In this document: positions 28,516-36,472 of the stretch, one piece after another
Position numbering within the stretch: the first letter of the stretch is position 1
How the letters are laid out: each line of letters starts with the position of its first letter
DNA from: Vibrio rumoiensis 1S-45
Lineage (GTDB): Bacteria; Pseudomonadota; Gammaproteobacteria; Enterobacterales; Vibrionaceae
NCBI RefSeq assembly: GCF_000286955.2
Contig: NZ_AJYK02000061.1
Location: 1-64,000, forward strand
Reading direction: 5' to 3'
DNA: 64,000 bases
The notes under the pieces: generated by a model
Told to the model about the DNA's origin: nothing
Seen by the model: the letters and a program-made list of their open reading frames with translations, nothing else
Database searches by the model: none
Translations under genes and position numbers: made by a program

Positions 28516-28559
28516 CTGTCATCTATGTTTCAAATTACTGTAACACAACTGTCATATTT
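28516..28559 (+). promoter_or_regulatory. Tandem Pho boxes before pst system 2
   Basis: Four 7-mers in exact 11-bp phase: CTGTCAT (28516), GTTTCAA (28527), CTGTAAC (28538), CTGTCAT (28549). That is two adjacent PhoB boxes, closer to consensus than the single box before system 1. They lie 66-109 bases upstream of the pstS start. Confidence 0.85.
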
Positions 28560-28624
28560 CAACCCTAGAGTGGCACTCGTCAACTGAACAACTTAACGGC
28601 ATGAAGCCACTAAAGGATAAAGGT

Positions 28625-29446
28625 ATGAAAAAGACAGTAATAAGCACTCTAGCAATTCTTGGCGCACTTAGCGTAAACCCAGTATCAGCCAAAGAAACCA
28701 TTTCTGCGGTAGGTTCAAGTAGTGTCACGCCATTGATGGAAGTGTTTGCTGAAACTTACATGAAATCAAACTCAGATGTATTTATCGAAGTTCAAGGTCC
28801 GGGCTCTTCTGCAGGTATTAAAGCTGCGAAGAATAACTCTGCCGACTTAGGTATGTCTTCTCGTGATTTAAAAGCAGAAGAAAAAGAGCCAACACTTAAG
28901 GAAGAAGTGGTTGCTCGTGACGGTATCGCTATCGTCGTTAACCCTAAAAACACGCTTAAAGGTTTAACTTCAGAGCAAGTCACAAAAATCTACAAAGGCG
29001 AAATCAATAACTGGAAAGAAGTGGGTGGTGAAGACAAGCCAATCGTTGCGATTACTCGTGATACCGCATCTGGTACTCGCGGTGCATTTGAAGACATCAT
29101 GGGTCTAAAAATGAAAGTAAACGATATTAAAGTATCGGCTATCTCTCAACGTGCTCAAGTAGCAAACGGTAACGGTGGTTTAAAAACCATGGTAGCAAGC
29201 AACCCATATGCGATCGGTTACATTTCTTTAGGTACTGTGGATAACACAGTTCACCCTCTTGCGATTGATGGTGTTGAAGCAAGTGTTGCGAACGTTAAGA
29301 ACAGCACTTATAAAGTCGCTCGTCCTTTCCTAGTGCTTTACCACGAAGGTAAACCTACGCCAACGACACAGAAATTCCTAGATTGGATGCTAACTAAAGA
29401 TGCACAAAAACTAGTCTCTGGACAAGGTTACATCGATATCCACTAA
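28625..29446 (+). CDS. pstS: Phosphate-binding protein, Pst system 2
   Basis: 273 residues from the ATG at 28625 (AAAGGT just upstream), with signal peptide ending VSAK. It belongs to the short PstS class: AVGSSSVTPLMEVFAETY at the start, GSSAGIKAAKNNSADLGMSSR and TRDTASGTRGAFEDIMG are phosphate loops. It differs in length and sequence from the 348-residue PstS of system 1, so the two sets are not a recent duplication. It is the classic Vibrio second phosphate system, strongly PhoB controlled by its boxes. Confidence 0.93.
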   Translation: MKKTVISTLAILGALSVNPVSAKETISAVGSSSVTPLMEVFAETYMKSNSDVFIEVQGPGSSAGIKAAKNNSADLGMSSRDLKAEEKEPTLKEEVVARDGIAIVVNPKNTLKGLTSEQVTKIYKGEINNWKEVGGEDKPIVAITRDTASGTRGAFEDIMGLKMKVNDIKVSAISQRAQVANGNGGLKTMVASNPYAIGYISLGTVDNTVHPLAIDGVEASVANVKNSTYKVARPFLVLYHEGKPTPTTQKFLDWMLTKDAQKLVSGQGYIDIH

Positions 29447-29464
29447 GTAAGACATTTTATTATT

Positions 29465-29486
29465 GCTCAGCTCGCAAGGGCTGAGC
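29465..29486 (+). other. Intercistronic hairpin after pstS (system 2)
   Basis: GCTCAGC / GCTGAGC, seven base pairs, 8-base loop, with TTATTT after it. Probably partial termination or mRNA protection, allowing more binding protein than permease. Confidence 0.5.
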
Positions 29487-29550
29487 TTATTTCCATCTCG
29501 GTATTTTTCTTGTTCATTTCACAAGAGCCATCGACATGTGAGTTTTGATT

Positions 29551-30522
29551 ATGACCATCGCCACTTATAGTGACAAAACAAGTAGTAGTGACAAGCTTAT
29601 GAATAATGTCGCAAAAACTGAATCAGAAGCCGAAGTTTCCGTATCAAATGGAAACCTACGCCAGAAAAAAGGCATCGACTGGAAAGAGAAGATTTTCCAT
29701 GCGTTGTTTTTTGGCAGTGCCATTATCGGCATTGTATCCCTTGCTCTTATCGCCTACTTCATCATTGCCGAAAGTATTCCAGCGTTTCAAGCCGTTGGTG
29801 TCTCTGGCATTGTTTTAGGTGATAACTGGCTTCCACCTGCGTTGTATGGTGTTTACACCATGATCATCGCATCCATAGTGTCTACATTTGGTGCGGTTAT
29901 TATTGGTGTACCTGTTGGACTGCTCACCGCCATTTTTATCGCAGAGATTGCACCAAAACGTATTGCTGATGTGATCCGTCCTGCGGTTGAATTGCTCGCC
30001 GGTATTCCTTCTGTGGTTTATGGCTTCTTTGGTTTGGTCATCATTGTTCCTTTAATTCAACAAATCTTCAATGTACCAGCCGGTAACACCATTTTAGCCG
30101 GTATTATTGTGCTAGGTGTGATGATTCTACCAACCGTAATTACCGTCTCTGAAACGTCTATTCGCGCCGTTCCTCGTGCTTACAAAGAGGCATCTCTAGC
30201 ATTAGGGGCATCAACGACGTTTACCATTTTTAAAGTGCTCGTTCCTGCCGCTCGATCTGGGATCATGACAGGGGTAATTTTAGGAATTGCTCGCGCATTA
30301 GGTGAAACCATGGCCATTATTATGGTGATGGGTAATGCACCCGCCATGCCAGAAGGCATCCTAGATTCTGCTCGTACCTTAACCGCCAACATTGCCATTG
30401 AAATGTCTTATGCAAGCGGTATCCACGCTAATGCGCTTTATGCAACCGGTGTGGTGTTATTGGTATTCATCATGATGTTAAACGCAGCTCTTCTGTACTT
30501 TAACCGTCAGAAAGCGAGGTAA
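29551..30522 (+). CDS. pstC: Phosphate ABC transporter permease PstC, system 2
   Basis: 323 residues from the ATG at 29551; a TTG two codons earlier is an alternative. A ~45-residue hydrophilic N-terminus precedes six TM helices. EAA loop YKEASLALGASTTFTIFKVLVP and GIARALGETMAIIMVMGN match PstC. Stop overlaps the pstA start (TAATG). Confidence 0.92.
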   Translation: MTIATYSDKTSSSDKLMNNVAKTESEAEVSVSNGNLRQKKGIDWKEKIFHALFFGSAIIGIVSLALIAYFIIAESIPAFQAVGVSGIVLGDNWLPPALYGVYTMIIASIVSTFGAVIIGVPVGLLTAIFIAEIAPKRIADVIRPAVELLAGIPSVVYGFFGLVIIVPLIQQIFNVPAGNTILAGIIVLGVMILPTVITVSETSIRAVPRAYKEASLALGASTTFTIFKVLVPAARSGIMTGVILGIARALGETMAIIMVMGNAPAMPEGILDSARTLTANIAIEMSYASGIHANALYATGVVLLVFIMMLNAALLYFNRQKAR

Positions 30523-31409
30523 TGAAAATGAGCACAATAAAAACGATGGATTTAGTCAAACTAAAAAAACAACGCCAACAAAAAGATTTAATGCTGAATA
30601 TCTTCATTGGGGCATCAGCAGCCTTAACAGTTGGTTTCTTATTCTGGATTATTTGGTACATCCTATCCAACGGCCTACAGCATGTGGATTGGAACTTCAT
30701 CACCGATGACTACACTCGCACTGGAGATGAGCATGGGATCTTCCCTATGATCATCGCGACCATTTATATGGTAATAGCGTCGATTTCAGTCGCTGCCCCA
30801 TTGGGTATTATGACGGCCATTTATTTGACCGAGTATGCCAAGCCAGGCAGTAAATTAGTCAAGGTTATCCGTTTTTGTACGGAATCACTGGCGGGCATTC
30901 CATCGATCATCTTTGGTTTATTCGGTATGACTTTCTTTGTTGCGGTATTAGGACTTGGGTTCTCGATTCTATCTGGCGCATTAACGCTGAGTATCTTGAT
31001 CCTTCCAGTCATCATCCGTACCACAGAAGAAGCATTAATGGCGGTATCCCAAACCTATCGTGAAGGTTCTTATGGTTTAGGTGCTTCTAAAATTTACACC
31101 ATCTGGCGCTTAATTTTACCAAGTGCAATGCCAGGTATTTTAACGTCGGTCATTCTGAGTATTGGTCGTGTCATTGGTGAATCTGCCCCGGTGTTCTTAA
31201 CCGCAGGTATGGTTGCGCGTATTCCTGAATCCGTTCTAGATTCAGGTCGTACCCTCACCGTTCACCTTTATAAACTCACGACAGAGCTGTTCAGTGTTGA
31301 GGAATGGAATCAAGCCTATGGTACTGCCACCGTATTGATTGTACTGGTTCTGATCATCAACATGCTAACAAAGTTCATTGGTAGCCGCTTTAACCGAGCC
31401 AGTTACTAA
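30522..31409 (+). CDS. pstA: Phosphate ABC transporter permease PstA, system 2
   Basis: 295 residues with six TM helices. TYREGSYGLGASKIYTIWRL is the EAA loop and GRVIGESAPVFLTAGM is PstA-specific. A second ATG two codons in (30528) is equally possible. Followed by 136 bases without a gene before pstB. Confidence 0.92.
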   Translation: MKMSTIKTMDLVKLKKQRQQKDLMLNIFIGASAALTVGFLFWIIWYILSNGLQHVDWNFITDDYTRTGDEHGIFPMIIATIYMVIASISVAAPLGIMTAIYLTEYAKPGSKLVKVIRFCTESLAGIPSIIFGLFGMTFFVAVLGLGFSILSGALTLSILILPVIIRTTEEALMAVSQTYREGSYGLGASKIYTIWRLILPSAMPGILTSVILSIGRVIGESAPVFLTAGMVARIPESVLDSGRTLTVHLYKLTTELFSVEEWNQAYGTATVLIVLVLIINMLTKFIGSRFNRASY

Positions 31410-31545
31410 ACGCTTACAACAAAACGTTAGCAACACAACACTTAACGACATTACTGACTATGACAGAGCGGCAATTGGATTCATCGATGGCTACCCATTA
31501 ATTGTAGCGATGACCAAGCGGCTCCGACGATAAAGAGATATTAAA

Positions 31546-32295
31546 ATGAATAAATTCAACATTGAAAACCTAGATTTGTACTACGGCGACAACCAAGCTC
31601 TAAAAAGCATTAATTTGCCTATTCCACAAAAGAAAGTGACCGCTCTTATTGGCCCTTCAGGTTGTGGTAAATCAACGCTGCTTCGTTGTTTAAACCGCAT
31701 GAATGACTTAATTGCTGGGGTAAAAATCACCGGTAAAGTCACTATGGATGAACACGATATTTACGGCAATATTGATGTGTCTGATTTGCGTATCAAAGTT
31801 GGTATGGTATTCCAAAAGCCGAACCCATTCCCAATGAGTATTTATGAAAACGTGGCTTACGGCTTACGTGCTCAAGGCATTAAAGATAAAAAACACATCG
31901 ACTCAGTGGTAGAGAAATCGCTACGTGGCGCCGCACTTTGGGATGAAGTGAAAGATCGCTTAAAGTCTCACGCGTTTGGTTTATCAGGTGGTCAACAACA
32001 ACGTTTATGTATTGCACGTACCATTGCGATGCAACCGGATGTGATTTTAATGGATGAGCCTACCTCAGCACTTGATCCAATCGCAACACATAAAATTGAA
32101 GATCTCATGGAATCTCTAAAGAAAGAGTTCACCATAGTGATCGTCACCCACTCCATGCAGCAAGCCCGTCGTATTTCCGACCGTACCGCTTTCTTCTTAA
32201 TGGGTGAATTAGTGGAACATAACGACACGCAAACTATCTTTAATAACCCGCAAGATGACCGTACACAAGGTTATGTAAACGGTGACTTCGGTTAA
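31546..32295 (+). CDS. pstB: Phosphate ABC transporter ATPase PstB, system 2
   Basis: 249 residues with no N-terminal extension, unlike the system 1 copy. Walker [10 protein letters not shown], signature [10 protein letters not shown], Walker [14 protein letters not shown] and H-loop THSMQQ are intact. Strong terminator directly after it; no phoU. Confidence 0.95.
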   Translation: MNKFNIENLDLYYGDNQALKSINLPIPQKKVTALIGPSGCGKSTLLRCLNRMNDLIAGVKITGKVTMDEHDIYGNIDVSDLRIKVGMVFQKPNPFPMSIYENVAYGLRAQGIKDKKHIDSVVEKSLRGAALWDEVKDRLKSHAFGLSGGQQQRLCIARTIAMQPDVILMDEPTSALDPIATHKIEDLMESLKKEFTIVIVTHSMQQARRISDRTAFFLMGELVEHNDTQTIFNNPQDDRTQGYVNGDFG

Positions 32296-32335
32296 TCAAC
32301 ATCAAAGAATAACTATAAAAAGCGATGAAACTTTT

Positions 32336-32358
32336 GCCCCTTACTGAGGGGCTTTTTT
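32336..32358 (+). terminator. Terminator of pst system 2
   Basis: GCCCC-TTACTGA... loop-GGGGC followed by six T (32353-32358), 40 bases after the pstB stop. A textbook rho-independent terminator. Confidence 0.9.
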
Positions 32359-32381
32359 GGTTTGATTTTCCAATTAAAAAA

Positions 32382-32939
32382 CTATCGCATCTTCAAATTA
32401 GAAATAAAGTGTAATTCGTAGGAAAGCACCCGGTTATTCACCACCACTTCTTCATGAGTTAAATCCATATCTTTAAAAAGGAAATTGCTGTACTTTACAA
32501 ACAAGAAATAGAAAACAGACATAGAAATACCAGTCTGATAATGACTATCTACTATTTTCATTCTAAATTGGTGTAAGTCATCATTGTCGCGAGCAACAAA
32601 ATAATACAACGAAGGAATTTTAGGGTTATCTTTCGTTAAACGTAACGCTTCAGAATTTGCAGGGCCGCAGAAAGAGCAGTACACAATAAGCTTAGATCTT
32701 CACTTGAATACGACGCCACATCACCACGCCCCATCAATACGCCATCATGGGTATCAATCTCGCCTGAACGCAGCGTTTTACGGTTAGCAAACTCCATTGT
32801 ACTTGCGTTGGTAATGATATTATCTAAGCACTTACTGACATTGTCTGGCTTTTCATTAAGAGGATTGTATTGATCAGTAAGACAATCATGGTGAACGGAA
32901 GTAAATTAATACAAAAAAACACCATAAAAACATCTTCAT
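32382..32939 (-). pseudogene. Decayed gene of unknown function beside narP
   Basis: Reading leftward from an ATG at 32939, frame 0 gives a signal-like start (MKMFLWCFFVLIYFRS) then stops. Coding sense continues in the +1 frame from about 32890 to 32690 (HDCLTDQYNPLNEKPDN ... GRGDVASYSSEDL, 66 stop-free codons). It returns to frame 0 at 32684 for the last 100 residues (VYCSFCGPANSEALRL ... SNLKMR). Two compensating single-base changes are needed, one plausibly in an A run at about 32690. I do not recognise the family. Two lesions favour true decay over one base-calling slip. Confidence 0.6.
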
Positions 32940-32983
32940 TTACATTCTCTTGTAGGTTTAGGCGTAGGGTCACCCAAGTAGCG

Positions 32984-33613
32984 TTATGCACCCAAAGCAT
33001 CTAAATATAAGACCGTAGCTGCCGTTCTAGAAGGCACTTTCAGCTTTTTCAGTAAACTTTTCATGTGTACTTTTACTGTCGATTCTGAAATAAACAAGTG
33101 GTCAGCAATTTGCTTATTACGGTAACCCTTTGCGACTTCTTTCAAAATCTGCATTTCTCGATCAGTGAGTTGATCAAGTACATTTTCTTTGTCGCCTCTC
33201 GTGGCTAAATATTCTTTCACCACATCACTGTATACTTTCTCTCCTTGCTGAGCTTGTTTTAACAATGCGATTAAATCATCCGGTTCCGTATCTTTTAGTA
33301 AATAACCGTCCGCACCAGCTTTAACTAACGTATCAATATCCAGAGAGCTGTCTGAAACGGTTAGAATAATAATCTGGCTATCAATCCCTTCTTTACGCAA
33401 CGCTTTTAAAGTATCAAGCCCAGACATGCCTTTCATATTCAAATCAAGCAAAATCATATCGGGTTGCAGTTCATGAGCAAGCGCAATTGCTTCCACTCCA
33501 TTACTAGCTTCACCGACAATATCAACACAATCTTCTAAACTGAGTAACTGACCAATGCCTCTACGAATTAGGGGATGATCATCAACCAACAGAATTTTAT
33601 TTACTGTCATCAT
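32984..33613 (-). CDS. narP: Nitrate/nitrite response regulator NarP
   Basis: 209 residues from the first of two adjacent ATGs (33613 or 33610), with AAAGGA upstream. Receiver with VDDHP and phospho-acceptor Asp in LLDLNMKG; C-terminal LuxR-type helix-turn-helix DREMQILKEVAKGYRNKQIADHL. It overlaps the narQ stop by 17 bases. It is the likely regulator of the divergent nap operon, whose spacer has a canonical 7-2-7 NarP site, and of nirBD. Confidence 0.92.
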   Translation of the reverse strand: MMTVNKILLVDDHPLIRRGIGQLLSLEDCVDIVGEASNGVEAIALAHELQPDMILLDLNMKGMSGLDTLKALRKEGIDSQIIILTVSDSSLDIDTLVKAGADGYLLKDTEPDDLIALLKQAQQGEKVYSDVVKEYLATRGDKENVLDQLTDREMQILKEVAKGYRNKQIADHLFISESTVKVHMKSLLKKLKVPSRTAATVLYLDALGA

Positions 33614-35345
33614 GCTTTTCCTTTGTATCAATATTCATCGTTAACGTTACTTGGCTGCCTTCTCCTAATTGAGAGAAGAAATAACATTGAGCTTCTAACC
33701 GTGAAGCGCGCTCTTGCATAATACCTAATCCATAATGATTAAGTTTAGATTCACTTGGATCAAATCCAACCCCATCATCATTAATACTCACCATTATATG
33801 CCTTTGTTGAACATAACACTTAACTTGAATGGTATTCGCACTGGCATGCTTAATCGCATTTAATACAGCTTCACGAATAAATTGTAAAAGGTGTACTTGC
33901 TGTTGGGCGTCTAATTCGATTGAAAGTAATTGATTATCCACCAGCAAGTTGGTATTCGTTTGCGCTTTGAGTGGCTTCAACATTTGTTGTAAAGCCTCAC
34001 CAAAATCGGCCTCTTCAATTTGCAGTCGAAACGTGCTGAGCAATTCTCTCAATTGAGTATACGCTTGCGCCAACACCTCATCGACTTCCTGGATAATATC
34101 GGTAGCAACCAAGCAACGCTGCTGACAAATATCTTTATTCAAGTTACGTTTGAGTAATGTAATTTGGATTTTCAAATAAGACAAAGACTGAGCGAGCGAA
34201 TCGTGAAGCTCACGGGCAATTGTGCCCCGCTCTTCCATTAAAATAAGTTGCTCGGTTTGTTTTTGATTATGGTTAAAGAAAAGCGCGCGAGCGATAATGC
34301 GCCCCAAACTCTCCATCACTTTCCATTCAGGGTTATTTTGTTGCTGCCATTTCAACTCCCCCAGCTGCATACCACCTTCTTCTAATGAATAGGAAGACCA
34401 AGGTAAGTCATGCTCGGTACCGGCCAACAATTCGATATGACCACCACCTTTTTCTTTAATCCATAATTGGCAAGCAACCACCCCATCAATATGCTCAAAA
34501 TCATTTAATACATGTTGGAAATCTTGAACGTTTAAGCGAGCACTTGATAACGATTTCGAGCAGTTATACAAGATTTTTAACGCATTATTCGCTTGCTGTA
34601 ATTCAGCCGTTTTTTTATCGACAGCTTGCTCCAAATCTTGATATAAAACCGCCAATTCTTTCGCCATGCTCTTATAGGATAAAGCCAACACATCTAATTC
34701 AGTATCGTTGTTAATATTTAATTGAATATCAAATTGGCGATATTGGATCTTCTGGCTCGCCTCCACAAGTTGAGCGAGTGGTTTCACTACTTTATTTTGA
34801 GCAAAACGGACTATCAGAATCGTGATCAGAAAAATCAAACCCAAACAAATGCCACCAACCCAAGCCAACATTTTTAATTTATTTTCGGAAAAATGCTGTA
34901 GAGCTAAAACGAATTGATCTATTTGTTGTACCACACCTTCGACTTGGTCTAGGTAGTCATGCTTATTTTGTGATTGCAGTTGCTCAGACAATGTCCCCCA
35001 CCGTTCAAGTATCGATTGATACTGTTGCTTGATCCCAGCAGGCACTAGCACATTATCCAACGAGGCCATAACCGGTGAGCGTAAAGATTCATCGAAGTTA
35101 GCGATGTGATTCACCAGTTGGGGAGATTTCACCTGCACATCGTATGCTAAGCGATAACTTTGCATTCTTAACGAACCAGCGACGTTCACCACTTCAGCAT
35201 CTTTTAAACTATAAGATAAGGTTAATAATGAGACTCCAATCGTCAATACTGCCAAAACCAAAATAGAGGTGAGCCCTTTCGCTATCGTCGAGGCGATTGG
35301 TTTTTTCGGAGTAGAAAATCGATTTGATTTTAGAGTTACATTCAC
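33597..35345 (-). CDS. narQ: Nitrate/nitrite sensor kinase NarQ
   Basis: 582 residues. TM1 is at about 24-45, then the P-box for nitrate binding (VVNVAGSLRMQSYRLAYD, about 52-69), TM2 at about 162-180, HAMP, a GAF-like linker, and an HPK7-class kinase with phospho-acceptor His381 in ERGTIARELHDSLAQSL. The C-terminal ATPase has a YGLGIMQERA box. It is divergent from napF and pairs with NarP, with no NarX/NarL seen, as is usual for Vibrio. Confidence 0.92.
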   Translation of the reverse strand: MNVTLKSNRFSTPKKPIASTIAKGLTSILVLAVLTIGVSLLTLSYSLKDAEVVNVAGSLRMQSYRLAYDVQVKSPQLVNHIANFDESLRSPVMASLDNVLVPAGIKQQYQSILERWGTLSEQLQSQNKHDYLDQVEGVVQQIDQFVLALQHFSENKLKMLAWVGGICLGLIFLITILIVRFAQNKVVKPLAQLVEASQKIQYRQFDIQLNINNDTELDVLALSYKSMAKELAVLYQDLEQAVDKKTAELQQANNALKILYNCSKSLSSARLNVQDFQHVLNDFEHIDGVVACQLWIKEKGGGHIELLAGTEHDLPWSSYSLEEGGMQLGELKWQQQNNPEWKVMESLGRIIARALFFNHNQKQTEQLILMEERGTIARELHDSLAQSLSYLKIQITLLKRNLNKDICQQRCLVATDIIQEVDEVLAQAYTQLRELLSTFRLQIEEADFGEALQQMLKPLKAQTNTNLLVDNQLLSIELDAQQQVHLLQFIREAVLNAIKHASANTIQVKCYVQQRHIMVSINDDGVGFDPSESKLNHYGLGIMQERASRLEAQCYFFSQLGEGSQVTLTMNIDTKEKHDDSK

Positions 35346-35465
35346 TTGATCACCATTATGAAACGCTTCTGCGAATCCATCTCCATTTGCTCATTCATTT
35401 TTGTCACTCAAAACCAATGTTACTTGAAGCAATCTAAAATGTGTGAGGTTTGTATGATTATTTAA

Positions 35466-35479
35466 TTGATCTAAAACAA
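35466..35479 (+). promoter_or_regulatory. FNR box upstream of nap
   Basis: TTGATCTAAAACAA matches the FNR consensus TTGAT-N4-ATCAA with one mismatch. It lies about 170 bases upstream of napF and 15 bases from the NarP site, consistent with anaerobic activation. Confidence 0.7.
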
Positions 35480-35493
35480 GTTCACCCACCAAT

Positions 35494-35509
35494 TACTCCT
35501 TTAGGGGTA
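35494..35509 (+). promoter_or_regulatory. 7-2-7 NarP site upstream of nap
   Basis: TACTCCT-TT-AGGGGTA is an inverted pair of NarL/NarP heptamers with the two-base gap that NarP prefers. It sits between narQ and napF and may serve either promoter. Confidence 0.8.
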
Positions 35510-35643
35510 TTTATGGTTTACCGATTAAAACTACACTTTCCATAAGGTTAATAAAGCATATAATTTGTAGGCTTTCATAACCTTTGGCTATGGAATAATT
35601 AAACTCTTGCAAGTAATAATCTATTTTCGACAAGGATTTTGGT

Positions 35644-36129
35644 GTGGCTCATTCTTCGCTCAATCTTTCAAGGCGCCAACTTTTCACCCGTCGAAATACA
35701 TCGGAGCATCCTTCTCTGCCTTGGGTAAAAGAATCCCAGTTCAGCGATTTATGTACTCAATGTGGCGAATGCATCAAGCAATGCCCAACGAAGATCATTC
35801 AACCATCCGATGGTGGCTTTCCTCGTGTCGATTTTCAACAAGGTGAATGCACCTTTTGTTATCAATGCGCAGAAGCTTGTCCAGAGCCTTTATTTCATCC
35901 AAAAACTGAAACTGCATGGCAAGCCAAAGCTCACATCAGTGATGCCTGCTTGGCCAAGCAGAATGTCGACTGTCGAAGCTGCGGTGACAGCTGCGAACCG
36001 TTTGCCATTAAGTTCAAATTGGCGATTGGAGCTGTAGCTCAACCACACATTGAACTACCAGATTGTACTGGATGTGGTGCTTGTGTGTCGGTTTGCCCGA
36101 CCTCTGCCATAACCATCAAACACACTTAA
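35644..36129 (+). CDS. napF: Ferredoxin-type protein NapF
   Basis: 161 residues from a GTG at 35644 (AAGGA eight bases upstream). Three or four Cys clusters for [4Fe-4S]: CTQCGECIKQCP, CTFCYQCAEACP, CRSCGDSCEP and CTGCGACVSVCP. NapF is cytoplasmic and helps assemble or deliver active NapA. First gene of napFDABC. Confidence 0.93.
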   Translation: MAHSSLNLSRRQLFTRRNTSEHPSLPWVKESQFSDLCTQCGECIKQCPTKIIQPSDGGFPRVDFQQGECTFCYQCAEACPEPLFHPKTETAWQAKAHISDACLAKQNVDCRSCGDSCEPFAIKFKLAIGAVAQPHIELPDCTGCGACVSVCPTSAITIKHT

Positions 36130-36143
36130 CATAGAGAACACTA

Positions 36144-36422
36144 ATGTCACTTAACGAAGTTCATATTTCAAGTTTAGTCGTTCATGTCGTTCCGCAATAT
36201 TTAAACGCCACCAAACAAACCATTGAGTCGTTTGATGGCGCTGAAATTTATGGTGAAAGCGAAGATGGAAAACTCGTTGTGGTCATTGAAACCCAAAATC
36301 AGGGCTACATTACCGACACCATTGATGCAATTAACCAGCTCGATCACGTATTAAGCACCGCTTTAGTTTTTCATCAAATCGAAACTGATCTCGATGATGA
36401 AATAAGTACAACAGAAAAATAA
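36144..36422 (+). CDS. napD: NapA chaperone NapD
   Basis: 92 residues, ferredoxin-like fold. EVHISSLVVHVVPQYLN at the start and KLVVVIETQNQGYITDTIDAINQL are typical. It binds the NapA twin-arginine signal peptide until cofactor loading is complete. 14 bases after napF. Confidence 0.9.
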   Translation: MSLNEVHISSLVVHVVPQYLNATKQTIESFDGAEIYGESEDGKLVVVIETQNQGYITDTIDAINQLDHVLSTALVFHQIETDLDDEISTTEK

Positions 36423-36472
36423 GGTACCCACGCATAGGGTATAACACTGGATTTGAAACCTGAGGGTGATGT

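Noticed and set aside
9658..32295. Recent tandem duplication of a pst operon
   Set aside because: The two PstS proteins differ in class and length, and intergenic layouts differ, so the systems are ancient paralogues.
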